This document shows positions 53,617 to 63,509 of a stretch of DNA of 64,000 bases, piece by piece. Position numbers and translations under genes: made by a program. Positions within the stretch are counted from its first letter, which is position 1; each line of letters begins with the position of its first letter. This stretch comes from Nocardia mikamii NBRC 108933 (GTDB lineage Bacteria; Actinomycetota; Actinomycetes; Mycobacteriales; Mycobacteriaceae), in contig NZ_BDCM01000003.1 of assembly GCF_001613505.1 (NCBI RefSeq), positions 372,001 to 436,000 on the forward strand, in the 5' to 3' direction. The notes under the pieces were generated by a model that had not been told where the DNA came from, did not search any database, and saw only the letters and a list, made by a program, of their open reading frames with translations.

Positions 53617-54501
53617 GTGATCAGAAGTTTCGCCGCTCGAATCGCTGTCGTCACGCTGGGAATCACCACCGCGGTCGCGCTGGCCGCCTGCTCGGGAACC
53701 TCCTCGGATTCGGGGAAACCGAAGATCGTCGCCTCCACCGACGTGTGGGGCAGCGTCGCGGCGGCGGTCGGCGGTCCCGACGTCGAGGTGAAGTCGATCA
53801 TCGACAGCCCGGACGTGGACCCGCACTCCTACGAGACCAGCCCGACCGACGCCGCCGCGATCCGCGATGCCGCGCTGGTCGTCTACAACGGCGGGCACTA
53901 CGACGAGTTCGCCGAGAAGGCGGCCGCGGGCCGCGGCGAGCCCAGCATCGCCGCCTTCGACCTGCGCTCGGCGCCGAACGACGAGAACGAGCACGTCTGG
54001 TACGACATGAAGACGGTCGAGGCGGTGGCCGGACGGATCGCCGACGAACTCGGCCGCATCGACCCCGGGCACCGGCAGGCGTTCGCCGACCGCGCCGCGG
54101 CGCTGCGCGGGCAGCTGTCGGGTATCACCGCGATCACCGCGAAAATCGCTGCCGCGCACCCGAAGTCGCCCGTGCTGCAGACCGAGCCGCTGGCACACTA
54201 CCTGCTCGCCGCCGCCGATACCGACGACCGCACCCCGCATACCTTCGAGGAAGCGATCGAACAGGGCACCGATCCGTCCCCGGCGGATCTGGCGGCGGTG
54301 CGAGACCTGTTGACCGGTAAGCAGGTTCGAGCGCTGGTCTACAACATCCAGACCGAGGACAAGACCACGAAGGATGTCGCCGCGACCGCGAAATCCGCGG
54401 GCGTGCCGATCGTCGAGGTCACCGAAACCCTCCCGGCGAACACCGATTTCGTGAAGTGGCAGACCGACAACGCGACCGCGCTGGCCGCCGCGCTCGGCTG
54501 A
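53617..54501 (+). CDS. znuA: Zinc ABC transporter substrate-binding lipoprotein
   Basis: 294 residues from GTG 53617 (AGGAG upstream). The signal peptide ends in the lipobox LAAC, so the mature protein is lipid-anchored. The cluster A-1 metal ligands are candidates in DPHSYETSP (about residue 70), GGHYDEF (about 95) and ENEHVWYD (about 130), with a late acidic residue. A long Asp/His-rich loop, common in ZnuA, is absent. It is the first gene of znuACB under a Zur-like box, which indicates zinc; manganese cannot be ruled out from sequence alone. Confidence 0.88.
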   Translation: MIRSFAARIAVVTLGITTAVALAACSGTSSDSGKPKIVASTDVWGSVAAAVGGPDVEVKSIIDSPDVDPHSYETSPTDAAAIRDAALVVYNGGHYDEFAEKAAAGRGEPSIAAFDLRSAPNDENEHVWYDMKTVEAVAGRIADELGRIDPGHRQAFADRAAALRGQLSGITAITAKIAAAHPKSPVLQTEPLAHYLLAAADTDDRTPHTFEEAIEQGTDPSPADLAAVRDLLTGKQVRALVYNIQTEDKTTKDVAATAKSAGVPIVEVTETLPANTDFVKWQTDNATALAAALG

Positions 54502-54512
54502 GGGAGGTAGTG

Positions 54513-55385
54513 ATGACGGGACGCACCCGAACCGAGGCGCCGGAGCAGGCCTCGGCGAAGGCATCGCACATCGCCGCCCCCGCGGTCTCCCTGCGCGGCG
54601 CGAGCCTGGCGTTCGGGCCACGCACGCTCTGGCAGGGACTCGATCTCGATATCGCGCCCGGCGAATTCGTCGCGGTGCTGGGGCCCAACGGATCCGGGAA
54701 GACCTCGCTGCTGCGGATGCTGCTGGGGCAGCTCGCGCCGAGTGCGGGCACGGTCGAGGTGGGTGGGGCGCCCGCGCGGCTGGGTAATCCGCGGATCGGC
54801 TATGTGCCGCAACAGAAGACGATCGACGCCGGTGTGCAATTGCGCGGCGTCGATCTGGTCGGGCTGGGCGTGGACGGGCATCGCTGGGGCCTGGGCTGGC
54901 GCGGCCGGGCCGAACGCCGGCGCCGCGTCGCCGACGCCCTCGCGCAGGTCGGTGCCGAGCGTTTCGCGAACGCGCCGCTGGAATCGCTGTCCGGCGGGGA
55001 ACAGCAGCGGCTGCGGGTGGCGCAGGCGCTGGCCGGTGATCCGCGCGTGCTGCTGTGCGACGAACCGCTGCTGAGCCTGGATCTGGCGAATCAGCGGCTG
55101 GTGTCCGAACTCATCGATCGCCGCCGTCGCACCCACGACACCGCGGTGCTGTTCGTGACGCACGAGATCAATCCGATTCTGCCGCTGGTGGATCGGGTGC
55201 TGTATCTCGTGGAAGGAAAATTCCGGATCGGCACTCCGGACGAGGTGATGACCTCGGAGGTGCTGTCGGAGCTCTACGGCACCGAGGTCGACGTGCTGCG
55301 CGTGCGCGGCCGGCTGGTGGTCGTCGGCACCGGTGACGAGATCGATGCGCTGGGCACGCACCACACCGAGGGAGCCGGCGAATGA
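54513..55385 (+). CDS. znuC: Zinc ABC transporter ATP-binding protein
   Basis: 290 residues. Walker A GPNGSGKTS is at about residues 58-66, the signature LSGGEQQRLRVAQAL near 160, Walker B VLLCDEPLLSLDLANQ near 180, and the H-loop LFVTHE near 215. Q-loop VPQQKT at about 100. The ATG at 54513 follows GGGAGG. It sits 11 bp after znuA and overlaps znuB by 4 nt (ATGA). The first 28 residues are an extra low-complexity leader not usual in ZnuC. Confidence 0.9.
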   Translation: MTGRTRTEAPEQASAKASHIAAPAVSLRGASLAFGPRTLWQGLDLDIAPGEFVAVLGPNGSGKTSLLRMLLGQLAPSAGTVEVGGAPARLGNPRIGYVPQQKTIDAGVQLRGVDLVGLGVDGHRWGLGWRGRAERRRRVADALAQVGAERFANAPLESLSGGEQQRLRVAQALAGDPRVLLCDEPLLSLDLANQRLVSELIDRRRRTHDTAVLFVTHEINPILPLVDRVLYLVEGKFRIGTPDEVMTSEVLSELYGTEVDVLRVRGRLVVVGTGDEIDALGTHHTEGAGE

Positions 55386-56383
55386 ACGACAAACTTTCCG
55401 ACGTCCTCACCAAGATGCTGGACCTGCACACCACCGCCGACCTGCTGTCCTACGACTTCGTGCAGCAGGCCGTGCTCGCGGCCGCCCTGCTGGGACTGCT
55501 CGCCGGCGTGATCGGACCGCTCATCGTGAACCGGCAGATGTCGTTCGCCGTGCACGGCACGAGCGAACTGTCGCTGACCGGCGCGGCGGCGGCGCTGCTG
55601 GTCGGCATCGGCGTGGGCGCGGGAGCGATCGCGGGATCGGTCATCGCGGCCGTCATGTTCGGGCTGCTGGGTTCCAAGGCGCGCGAACGTGATTCGGTGA
55701 TCGCGGTGGTGATGTCGTTCGGGCTCGGCCTGTCGGTGCTGTTCCTCTGGCTGGGGCCCAGTCGCGCCGGATCGAAATTCTCCCTGCTCACCGGACAGGT
55801 GGTCAGCGTCGGCGGTACCGGTCTCACCTCGCTCGCCCTCTGCGCCGCCGGCGTGCTGTCGGTGCTCGCGTTCATCTATCGCCCCCTGCTGTTCGCCAGC
55901 ACCGACCCGGAAGTGGCCGTGGCGCGCGGAGTTCCGGTGCGTGCGCTGTCGGTGGTCTTCGCGGTGCTGCTCGGCGTGACCGCCGCCTTCGGGGTGCAGA
56001 TCGTCGGCGCCCTGCTGGTGCTGTCGCTGCTGATCACCCCCGCCGCGGCCGCCGCCCAGCTCACCGCGAGCCCGCTGCGGGCGACGCTGCTGTCGGTGCT
56101 GTTCGCCGAAATCGCCGCCGTGGGCGGGATTCTGCTGTCCCTGGCGCCCGGCGTCCCGGTCTCGACCTTCATCACGACCATCTCGTTCGTGATCTACCTG
56201 GCCTGCCGGTTCATCGGCCGCCCGATCCTGCGGGCCCGCCGGCGCACGGCACTGCGGACGCCGGCCACTGCCGAAATACGAGGGGGCGACGTGTCGGATC
56301 CGGCTCCGCGGATCGACGCCCCGGATGACCCGGATTCGCTACGCGGCCGAGCGGAGGACGTGCAGCTGCCGGTCCGCGGGTGA
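55382..56383 (+). CDS. znuB: Zinc ABC transporter permease
   Basis: 333 residues of the ABC-3 family with 7-8 membrane helices (VLAAALLGLLAGVIGPLIVN, SLTGAAAALLVGIGVGAG, VVMSFGLGLSVLFLWLG, ALCAAGVLSVLAFIYRP, FAVLLGVTAAFGVQIVGALL, PLRATLLSVLFAEIAAVGG, PVSTFITTISFVIYLAC). The usual SFAVHGTSELSLTGAAAALL segment is present. The C-terminal 60 residues (from RFIGRPILRAR onwards) form an Arg/Pro/Asp-rich soluble tail. It completes the znuACB set. Confidence 0.9.
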   Translation: MNDKLSDVLTKMLDLHTTADLLSYDFVQQAVLAAALLGLLAGVIGPLIVNRQMSFAVHGTSELSLTGAAAALLVGIGVGAGAIAGSVIAAVMFGLLGSKARERDSVIAVVMSFGLGLSVLFLWLGPSRAGSKFSLLTGQVVSVGGTGLTSLALCAAGVLSVLAFIYRPLLFASTDPEVAVARGVPVRALSVVFAVLLGVTAAFGVQIVGALLVLSLLITPAAAAAQLTASPLRATLLSVLFAEIAAVGGILLSLAPGVPVSTFITTISFVIYLACRFIGRPILRARRRTALRTPATAEIRGGDVSDPAPRIDAPDDPDSLRGRAEDVQLPVRG

Positions 56384-56417
56384 GATCCAGCCGTCGTCAT
56401 CGGTCGCCCGTCTCGGG

Positions 56418-56795
56418 TCAACTCGGCCAGCAGGACTGACCGCCCGGCCCGGACAGCAGAATGACCAGGACGAAGCCGCCCATCATGGGCACGACCCCGA
56501 GGCCGCTCGCGACGACGACGAGATTCCGGTTGATGTCGTGTCGACGGGACCACAGGCGGAACAGCACGAGAACTCCGAGGGCCAGCATCACAGCGGCGCC
56601 GGTGATCTGAAACGTCTGCGCGGCGCGGAATGCCGCGTCCCGGGCGGCAGCGTCACCGTGCACCGGGTCGCAGTAATCACCGACTCCCCGCGTGAAGAAC
56701 GAATAGCCGCCCAGAAAGATGAACGGGCCCAACACTACCGAGGCGAGCGCGTACATCCAGGCGAGGACGAAGGGTCGGTCGAGCAGTAGTTTCAT
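56418..56795 (-). CDS. Membrane protein of unknown function
   Basis: 125 residues from ATG 56795; the open frame to 56873 is ignored. Three hydrophobic segments are visible: AWMYALASVVLGPFIFLGGY, FQITGAAVMLALGVLVLFRL and LVVVASGLGVVPMMGGFVLVILL. Between the first two lies a Cys-containing loop with CDPVHGDAAARDAAF, and a Cys-Trp end. I do not recognise the family. It stands alone between convergent znuB and mutY and might be regulated separately. Confidence 0.75.
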   Translation of the reverse strand: MKLLLDRPFVLAWMYALASVVLGPFIFLGGYSFFTRGVGDYCDPVHGDAAARDAAFRAAQTFQITGAAVMLALGVLVLFRLWSRRHDINRNLVVVASGLGVVPMMGGFVLVILLSGPGGQSCWPS

Positions 56796-56853
56796 CGGCC
56801 GAACTGTAAGTTCCCACCGATGCTGGGAACGCTCGGTCCGATCCGCGCGCGTC

Positions 56854-57774
56854 TCAGTTCGCGCCGCTCTCACCGGCGAGTGCGAACAGCCCGTCGGTGG
56901 TCTGCTCGATCAAGCCGTCGACGAGCAGGGAATCCAGTGCCCGGTCGCGCTGGCCCGGATCGCGGGTCCAGGCCAGGTCGAGAGCGACGCGTTCGACCGG
57001 CCCGGTCGCCGCGCGCAGCACGTCGAGGAGGCGGCCGCGCGCCTGCCGGTCCGTACCGTCGTATTTCTGAGTGCGACGCACCACGTCCGAGGCCGGACGA
57101 CCGGAGGTGACCCACGTGCAGCGCGGCAGCGGACAGCGTTCGCAGCCGGGATTGCGAGCGGTGCAGACGGTGGCTCCCAATTCCATCAACGCCGCGGAGA
57201 AGACCGCCGCCCGGTCGATCCGGACCGGCAGCAGGGCCTCGGTTTCGGCCAGATCGCGGGTGCGCGGATTCCCGGCCTCGGCCCGGCCGTGCACCGCCCG
57301 GGCGACCACACGGCGAACGTTGGTGTCCACCACCGGAACTCGCTGCCCGTAGGCGAAACAGGCCACGGCCCGCGCGGTGTAGGCGCCGATGCCGGGGAGG
57401 GTGAGCAGCACCTCGACGTCGTCGGGCACCACATCGCCGTATTCGGCGGCGAGCACCCGGGCGCATTCGTGCAACCGCAGCGCGCGGCGCGGATAGCCGA
57501 GTTTGCCCCACGCGCGCAGCACCTCGCCGGGCGAGGCGGCGGCCATCGCGGAGGGCACCGGCCAGCGCCGCACCCATTCCCGCCAGATCGGCTCCACCCG
57601 GACCACGGGCGTCTGCTGCAGCATGATCTCGCTCATCAGGATCTGCCAGGCGCTCACTCCGGGGCGCCGCCACGGCAGGTCCCGCGCCGACTGCTCGTAC
57701 CAGTCGATCAGAACGTCGCTGTCCACGCCCGCGGCCGGGTCGCGGGTGGCCTCGGGTGCCGTCTTCGAGCTCAC
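56854..57774 (-). CDS. mutY: MutY, A/G-specific adenine DNA glycosylase
   Basis: 306 residues. The catalytic Glu is in SEIMLQQTPV (about residue 47), the helix-hairpin-helix with LPGIGAYTA near 125 and the Asp in VVDTNVRRV near 148. Cysteines for a [4Fe-4S] cluster are CTARNPGCERCPLPRC, spacing x6, x2, x4. The protein removes adenine opposite 8-oxoguanine and lies in the same chromosomal neighbourhood as in M. tuberculosis (mutY-canB-Rv3587c-disA-radA). The 3' third is the short Nudix-like domain. GTG 57774. Divergent from the carbonic anhydrase gene. Confidence 0.93.
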   Translation of the reverse strand: MSSKTAPEATRDPAAGVDSDVLIDWYEQSARDLPWRRPGVSAWQILMSEIMLQQTPVVRVEPIWREWVRRWPVPSAMAAASPGEVLRAWGKLGYPRRALRLHECARVLAAEYGDVVPDDVEVLLTLPGIGAYTARAVACFAYGQRVPVVDTNVRRVVARAVHGRAEAGNPRTRDLAETEALLPVRIDRAAVFSAALMELGATVCTARNPGCERCPLPRCTWVTSGRPASDVVRRTQKYDGTDRQARGRLLDVLRAATGPVERVALDLAWTRDPGQRDRALDSLLVDGLIEQTTDGLFALAGESGAN

Positions 57775-57872
57775 GACATCACCGCCGCGCGAGCCCGCCG
57801 GTGATCCGAAATTTGCCCATGTGTAGCCGAACGGACTCGCCGGTAGCCCTCAAGCCATGGAAAATGGGACGC

Positions 57873-58496
57873 ATGCCTCATACCAACCCGATCAGTGCCT
57901 GGAAGTCTCTCCGCGAGGGTAACGACAGGTTCGTCAACGGCACACTGCAGCACCCCAGCCAGGGCGCCGCCGACCGCGCCAAACTCGTCGGCGGACAGCA
58001 GCCCCGCGCCATCCTGTTCGGGTGCGGCGACTCCCGGGTCGCCGCCGAGATCATCTTCGACCAGGGCCTCGGCGATATGTTCGTGGTTCGCACCGCCGGC
58101 CATGTCGTCGACGAGTCGGTGCTGGGTTCGATCGAATACGGCGTCGAGATCCTCAACGTGCCGCTGATCGTCGTCCTCGGGCACGACAGTTGCGGCGCGG
58201 TCCGCGCGACCATCGACGCACTCGACGACGGCAACGTGCCCGGCGGATTCATCCGCAGCGTGGTCGAGCGCGTGACGCCGTCCATCCTCACCGGCCGCCG
58301 CGACGGACTCACCGAGGTCGATGAACTCGAGGCGCGCCACGTGCAGGAGACCGCGCGCTTGCTCACCGATCGCTCGAAGATCGTGTCCGATCGGGTCGCG
58401 AGCGGGCAATGCGCCATCGCCTGTGTGAACTACAAGCTTGCCGACGGCCGCGCGCTGCTGCACAAGGTGATCGGCGATATCGGCGAAACGGTCTGA
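57873..58496 (+). CDS. canB: Beta-carbonic anhydrase
   Basis: 207 residues. The zinc ligands and catalytic dyad are in LFGCGDSRVAAE (Cys50, Asp52, Arg54), and GHDSCGAVR (His about 105, Cys about 108). The HxxC zinc pattern and CxDxR motif define beta-class carbonic anhydrases. It catalyses CO2/bicarbonate interconversion. ATG 57873 has GGGAC upstream, a weak ribosome site. The M. tuberculosis orthologue Rv3588c (canB) lies next to mutY in the same divergent way. A hairpin at 58536-58557 follows. Confidence 0.92.
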   Translation: MPHTNPISAWKSLREGNDRFVNGTLQHPSQGAADRAKLVGGQQPRAILFGCGDSRVAAEIIFDQGLGDMFVVRTAGHVVDESVLGSIEYGVEILNVPLIVVLGHDSCGAVRATIDALDDGNVPGGFIRSVVERVTPSILTGRRDGLTEVDELEARHVQETARLLTDRSKIVSDRVASGQCAIACVNYKLADGRALLHKVIGDIGETV

Positions 58497-58535
58497 ACCA
58501 CAACGGTTCTCACACGGTGATCGCCGGGTGACGGC

Positions 58536-58557
58536 ACCGCCGCGGAAGGCGGTGCGA
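58536..58557 (+). terminator. Hairpin after the carbonic anhydrase gene
   Basis: 8-bp stem GCACCGCC / GGCGGTGC with 6-nt loop, followed by GAAAATG; no T-tract. Confidence 0.5.
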
Positions 58558-58644
58558 AAATGTACCCGGCATCACCGCCATTTCGGCGCCGACACGCCGC
58601 GTACCTGAGCGGAACGGCACGATCGTGCCCTTACCGTTGTTGCC

Positions 58645-59298
58645 GTGCTGGAACCGAATGGACCGCTGCCGCCGGAGATCTACTGGCGTCGCCGCCTGCT
58701 CGCCATCGGCGCGCTCGTCGTCGCGCTCGCTCTGGTCATCTGGCTGGCGTTGATGTTGCTGCGTAGCGGCGGGGACGACAAGGACCCCAAGGCCGCGGCG
58801 GCTACCTCCACCTCCGCCAAGGCCACCGGGTCGGCCACCGCCGATCCCAGCGGTTCGAAGGTTCCGGCCTCGGGCACCGTCAATTCGACGGCCAGCGGCG
58901 TCCCGGCCCCGTGTCCGGATCAGTCGCTGGCGGTGAAGGTGGCCGTGGGCCAGCCGACCTACAAGGCCGGTGATCAGCCGGTGATCACCATCGTGCTGAC
59001 CAACATCTCCACCGCGGCCTGCACTCGGGATATGGGTTCGGGCCTGCAGCAGGTGTGGGTGCAATCGCTGGACGGCCAGCGGAAGCTGTGGTCGAACACC
59101 GACTGCGATCAGGGCGGTCCGGCCGACGTGCGCACGCTCAACGGTGGTCAGCAGGCGGCGTTCACTCTCACCTGGTCGGGCACCACGTCACAGCCGGGTT
59201 GTGCGGGCGATCGCGTTCCGGTGCCGGCCGGCGGATACGCGGTGGTGGCGCAGTTCGGTTCCGTGCGCAGCGCCCCGGAGACCTTCAACATCGCCTGA
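58645..59298 (+). CDS. Membrane-anchored protein, Rv3587c-like
   Basis: 217 residues from GTG 58645. One N-terminal membrane helix (LLAIGALVVALALVIWLALMLL, residues about 18-40) is followed by a Ser/Thr/Ala-rich linker (about 45-90) and an extracytoplasmic beta-rich domain with PCPDQSLAVKV, ACTRDM, DCDQGG and GCAGDR (four cysteines, possibly two disulfides). Position between canB and disA equals M. tuberculosis Rv3587c, a conserved membrane protein without known function. There is no clear ribosome site; a -10-like TACCGT 7 bp upstream suggests leaderless transcription. Confidence 0.85.
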   Translation: MLEPNGPLPPEIYWRRRLLAIGALVVALALVIWLALMLLRSGGDDKDPKAAAATSTSAKATGSATADPSGSKVPASGTVNSTASGVPAPCPDQSLAVKVAVGQPTYKAGDQPVITIVLTNISTAACTRDMGSGLQQVWVQSLDGQRKLWSNTDCDQGGPADVRTLNGGQQAAFTLTWSGTTSQPGCAGDRVPVPAGGYAVVAQFGSVRSAPETFNIA

Positions 59299-59330
59299 CG
59301 CGGTCTCGAAACCGGCGGCGGCCGAACGGT

Positions 59331-60545
59331 TCAGACGGTGCCGGATTCCGTCGATCGGACCGCACCGGATTCCGACAGCCGGGACAGCCCCTCGCGGATC
59401 TGCCGGGCCAGATGCGCGTCGATGCCGTCGACGCCCTCGATCTCCGACGCACTCGCCGATACCAGGCCCGACAGCGAGCCGAAGGCGGCGATCACCGGTT
59501 CGGCACGGCGCAGCGGCACCCGCGGGATCTCGGCCAGCACCCGGTATCCGCGCGGGCCCACGGCGGTGTCGAGAGCTTCGAACGTCGCCGGAAACCCTAG
59601 GGGCGGTGCGAGATTGGTGAGTTCCAGCAGATCCACCTCGAGCAGCCCGTCGAGGGCGGCCAGGGTGCGGTCGACCATCGCGTCGTCGACCGGTTCGCCG
59701 CGGATGTAGTCGCGGACCAGCAGGCGGCGCAGGGCCTCGGTGTTGCCGACGAGTTCGGCCAGTTGCAGCGCCAGCTGCCGGCCGTCGACGCCGAGTTCGG
59801 CCACGTCGGAACTGATTTCGCGCGCGACGCGACGGACCAGTTCCAGGCAGTGCACCACCGCCAGCACATCGCGCACCGTCGCGCAGTCGTTCAGCTCCAC
59901 CAGTGACAGCTGCCGAGTGGTCTCGTCCAGCCGGGAGCGGTAGCGCTCCAGCGTCGCCATCGCCTGATTGGCTCGCGACAGGATGGTCTCCGAGGTCTGG
60001 ATCGGATGCCGATGCCCGTTGAGATACACCGTCACGATGCCGGTCGAGCGGCTCACCGACACCACCGGATAGCCGGTCTGTGCGGCGGTGCGCTCGGCCG
60101 CCTTGTGCCGGGTGCCGGATTCGGTGGTCGGCAGGCCGGGATCGGGAACCAGATGGACATTGGCGCGGCGGATGCGCGCGCCGTCGGTCGAAAGCACCAC
60201 GGCGCCATCCATTTTCGACAGCTCACGCAGCCGGGTCGGCGAGAATTCGACATCGAGTTCGAATCCGCCGTCGCAGATTCGTTCCAGTTCCTCGTCGTAG
60301 CCGAGCACGATCAGCCCGCCGGTGCGGGCGCGCAGAATCCGGTCGATACCGTCGCGCAGTTCGGTGCCCGGCACCAGCCGGGCGATGGTGGTGCTCAGAC
60401 CGGGATCCTCGCCGGCCTCAACCGCCTCCGCCGCGGCCATCGCCTCCGCCGGAGCCGCCGCGAGCGGCACATCCGCTGGGGTCGTGAACCTGCCGCGCGG
60501 CGCGGGACGGCCGAGCAGGTGGGTCACCCAACGGCCCGGGATCAT
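59331..60545 (-). CDS. disA: DisA, diadenylate cyclase and DNA-integrity scanner
   Basis: 404 residues; M. tuberculosis DisA has 358. The DAC domain (about 45-190) contains [12 protein letters not shown] (DGA motif) and [12 protein letters not shown], where the canonical RHR motif reads RHK. A linker helix region (about 195-330) and a helix-hairpin-helix DNA-binding domain with [22 protein letters not shown] follow. It makes c-di-AMP from ATP. The first about 42 residues (Ala-rich) are extra; ATG 60440 would remove them, but ATG 60545 overlaps the radA stop (ATGA), so I kept it. Confidence 0.92.
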   Translation of the reverse strand: MIPGRWVTHLLGRPAPRGRFTTPADVPLAAAPAEAMAAAEAVEAGEDPGLSTTIARLVPGTELRDGIDRILRARTGGLIVLGYDEELERICDGGFELDVEFSPTRLRELSKMDGAVVLSTDGARIRRANVHLVPDPGLPTTESGTRHKAAERTAAQTGYPVVSVSRSTGIVTVYLNGHRHPIQTSETILSRANQAMATLERYRSRLDETTRQLSLVELNDCATVRDVLAVVHCLELVRRVAREISSDVAELGVDGRQLALQLAELVGNTEALRRLLVRDYIRGEPVDDAMVDRTLAALDGLLEVDLLELTNLAPPLGFPATFEALDTAVGPRGYRVLAEIPRVPLRRAEPVIAAFGSLSGLVSASASEIEGVDGIDAHLARQIREGLSRLSESGAVRSTESGTV

Positions 60546-61945
60546 TCCACAGCCTCCACACGCTCGCGTCGTCGCTTCGACAAACCACTCGAGGCGAGTG
60601 CCGCACGAACACTCGCGACCTCGTGCACCTTCATTCCGATGCCGGACAGGTCGGTCCCCGGCGGTACCAACGCCTCCGTGAAACCTAGCCGCTCGGCCTC
60701 GCGCAACCTGCGCCCGACCCCCGTGACACGCCGGACCTCCCCGGCGAGGCCGACCTCGCCCAGCACCACCATGCCCGCGCGCAGTGGGATATCGCGTTCG
60801 GCGCCGGTGATCGCGACCGCGACGGCCAGATCGGCGGCGGGTTCGGTCAATCGCATCCCGCCGACCGTGGCGGCATATACGTCGTGCTTGCCCAGATACA
60901 CACCGCAGCGGCTCTGCAGCACCGCGAGCACCATCGACACCCGGTTGTAGTCCAGACCGCTGACCGCCCGCCGGGGCGCGGGCACCTGGGTGGATACGGT
61001 CAACCCCTGCACCTCGCCGAGCAGCGGCCGCTTACCGTCCATCGCGACGGTGATCGCGGTCCCGGGAACCTGATCCGCGCGGTGATGCAGAAACAGTCCG
61101 GACGGATCGCTCACTCCGACGATGCCGTCGTCGTGCAGTTCGAAACAGCCCACCTCGTCGGCACTGCCGAAGCGGTTCTTGATGCCGCGCACCATGCGCA
61201 GGGTGGAGTGTTTGTCGCCCTCGAACTGCAACACCACGTCCACCAGGTGTTCGAGGGTGCGCGGCCCGGCGACATTGCCGTCCTTGGTGACGTGGCCGAC
61301 CAGCAGCACCGCGATCCCGCTCACCTTGGCCAGGGAGGTCAGGGCCGCGGTCACCGCACGCACCTGGGTGACGCCGCCGATCACCCCGTCCGCGTCGGCG
61401 GCCAGCATGGTCTGCACCGAATCGACCACCAGCAGTGTCGGCCGGACCTGATCGACATGGCCGAGAATCGTGGCGAGATCGGATTCGGCTGCGAGATAGA
61501 CTCTTTCGTGCACGGCCCCGGTCCGGTCGGCGCGCAGCCGGACCTGCCCGGCGGACTCCTCGGCGGTGACGTAGAGCGCACGCTCGTCGCGTTGCCGGGC
61601 CCAGCGGTGGGCGACCTCGAGCAACAGCGTCGACTTGCCCACGCCCGGTTCACCCGAGAGCAGCACCACCGATCCCGGCACCACCCCGCCGCCGAGGACG
61701 CGGTCCAGTTCCGCGACCCCGGTGGGCCGGGCACGGGTGACCTTCGAATCGATGGTCGAGATGGGCGCCGCGGCCGTCGAGGGCAGCAGCGCCCGGCGCC
61801 CGGCGGCATGCGTACCCGCACCGGCGCCGGCCGTCACCACCTCGTCGACGGTCCCCCATTCGTTGCACCCCGGGCAGCGCCCCACCCATTTGGCAACCTC
61901 GTTCCCGCATGCCGAGCAGCGGTACAGCGACTTCACCTTGGCCAC
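60542..61945 (-). CDS. radA: RadA (Sms), DNA repair ATPase
   Basis: 467 residues. A C4 zinc finger CSACGNEV...CPGCNEW is at residues 9-29, Walker [10 protein letters not shown] near 100, the RadA-specific KNRFG motif ([12 protein letters not shown]) near 255, and the C-terminal Lon-like domain with [21 protein letters not shown]. It helps process branched recombination intermediates. The start is ATG 61945. Stop overlaps disA by 4 nt, so the two are translated together, as Rv3585-Rv3586 in M. tuberculosis. Confidence 0.95.
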   Translation of the reverse strand: MAKVKSLYRCSACGNEVAKWVGRCPGCNEWGTVDEVVTAGAGAGTHAAGRRALLPSTAAAPISTIDSKVTRARPTGVAELDRVLGGGVVPGSVVLLSGEPGVGKSTLLLEVAHRWARQRDERALYVTAEESAGQVRLRADRTGAVHERVYLAAESDLATILGHVDQVRPTLLVVDSVQTMLAADADGVIGGVTQVRAVTAALTSLAKVSGIAVLLVGHVTKDGNVAGPRTLEHLVDVVLQFEGDKHSTLRMVRGIKNRFGSADEVGCFELHDDGIVGVSDPSGLFLHHRADQVPGTAITVAMDGKRPLLGEVQGLTVSTQVPAPRRAVSGLDYNRVSMVLAVLQSRCGVYLGKHDVYAATVGGMRLTEPAADLAVAVAITGAERDIPLRAGMVVLGEVGLAGEVRRVTGVGRRLREAERLGFTEALVPPGTDLSGIGMKVHEVASVRAALASSGLSKRRRERVEAVE

Positions 61946-62012
61946 GTGCGCAGCCTAGATAGAGGGGCCGACATGGGCCGGTATGCCGTGGCGGTGTGCG
62001 CGCAGGCGTGGC

Positions 62013-62738
62013 TCAGTGGCCGCCGTGCTCGGCGACCGTCGCGCCCTCGTGCCGCGGGGTGTCCGGGCCGGCGTCGACGGGCACCTGCACCTGCACGGTG
62101 CCGGCGTTCTTGAAGTTGAAGGTCACGCCGTAGGTCAGGCCGGGCACGATGTCCTTGGACAGCCCGGTGATCTCGACCAGGATCGGATGCGCGTTCGGGT
62201 CGGCCGGCTGATCGGGCGTTCCGGCCCCCTCCTGGCGCGGCGAGGCGCTGTGCTCCGGCGTGGGGGTCGCGGCCGAGCTGGTGGGCTGCGCGGGGGCGGA
62301 GGTCGGCGTCGAGTTCTCGCCCGCCTGCGCGGCCTTGCCCGCTTCCGGACCCGTGGCGACGACCGTCTGCCCCGGGACCAGCTCCGGCGTGGCCGGGGTG
62401 ATCTTCACCTGGCCGAGGTCGGTGGTGATGCTGACCAGCTGGTCGGTCTTGGAGGAACCCTCGTTGATCGCACTGAACGCGACGACGGACTTGCCGCCCT
62501 TGGCGTTGGTGTACTCCTCCGACTGCGGCAGCAGGATGCGCACGTCACGCAGCGCCACATTGCCGACGGTGGCCGCGTTGCCGTTGACGGCGGGCACCTG
62601 GCCCGCGGTCTGCGAGATCTGGCCGGCACCGCATCCGGACAACGCCAGCGCCGCACCGGTGGCCAGCGCGGCAACAGCGATTGCGCGCCGCGACACCTTG
62701 GTCACATTCGACGCTGTGGTGGCTTTCAGGGCAGTCAC
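62013..62738 (-). CDS. lpqE: Lipoprotein LpqE-like
   Basis: 241 residues from GTG 62738 with GGAGGAC five bases upstream. The signal peptide ends in the lipobox ALSGC, giving a lipidated mature protein from Cys about 36. The beta-rich part contains NGNAATVGNVALRDVRILLPQ and AINEGSSKTDQLVSITTDLG, like DUF461/PCuAC-type copper-chaperone folds, but the Met/His metal motif is not evident. A Pro/Ser/Thr-rich linker (about 140-185) precedes a second beta domain ending EHGGH. The M. tuberculosis orthologue lpqE (Rv3584) sits at the same place. Confidence 0.85.
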   Translation of the reverse strand: MTALKATTASNVTKVSRRAIAVAALATGAALALSGCGAGQISQTAGQVPAVNGNAATVGNVALRDVRILLPQSEEYTNAKGGKSVVAFSAINEGSSKTDQLVSITTDLGQVKITPATPELVPGQTVVATGPEAGKAAQAGENSTPTSAPAQPTSSAATPTPEHSASPRQEGAGTPDQPADPNAHPILVEITGLSKDIVPGLTYGVTFNFKNAGTVQVQVPVDAGPDTPRHEGATVAEHGGH

Positions 62739-63499
<761 letters not shown>

Positions 63500-63509
63500 C
63501 CGCATCGCC

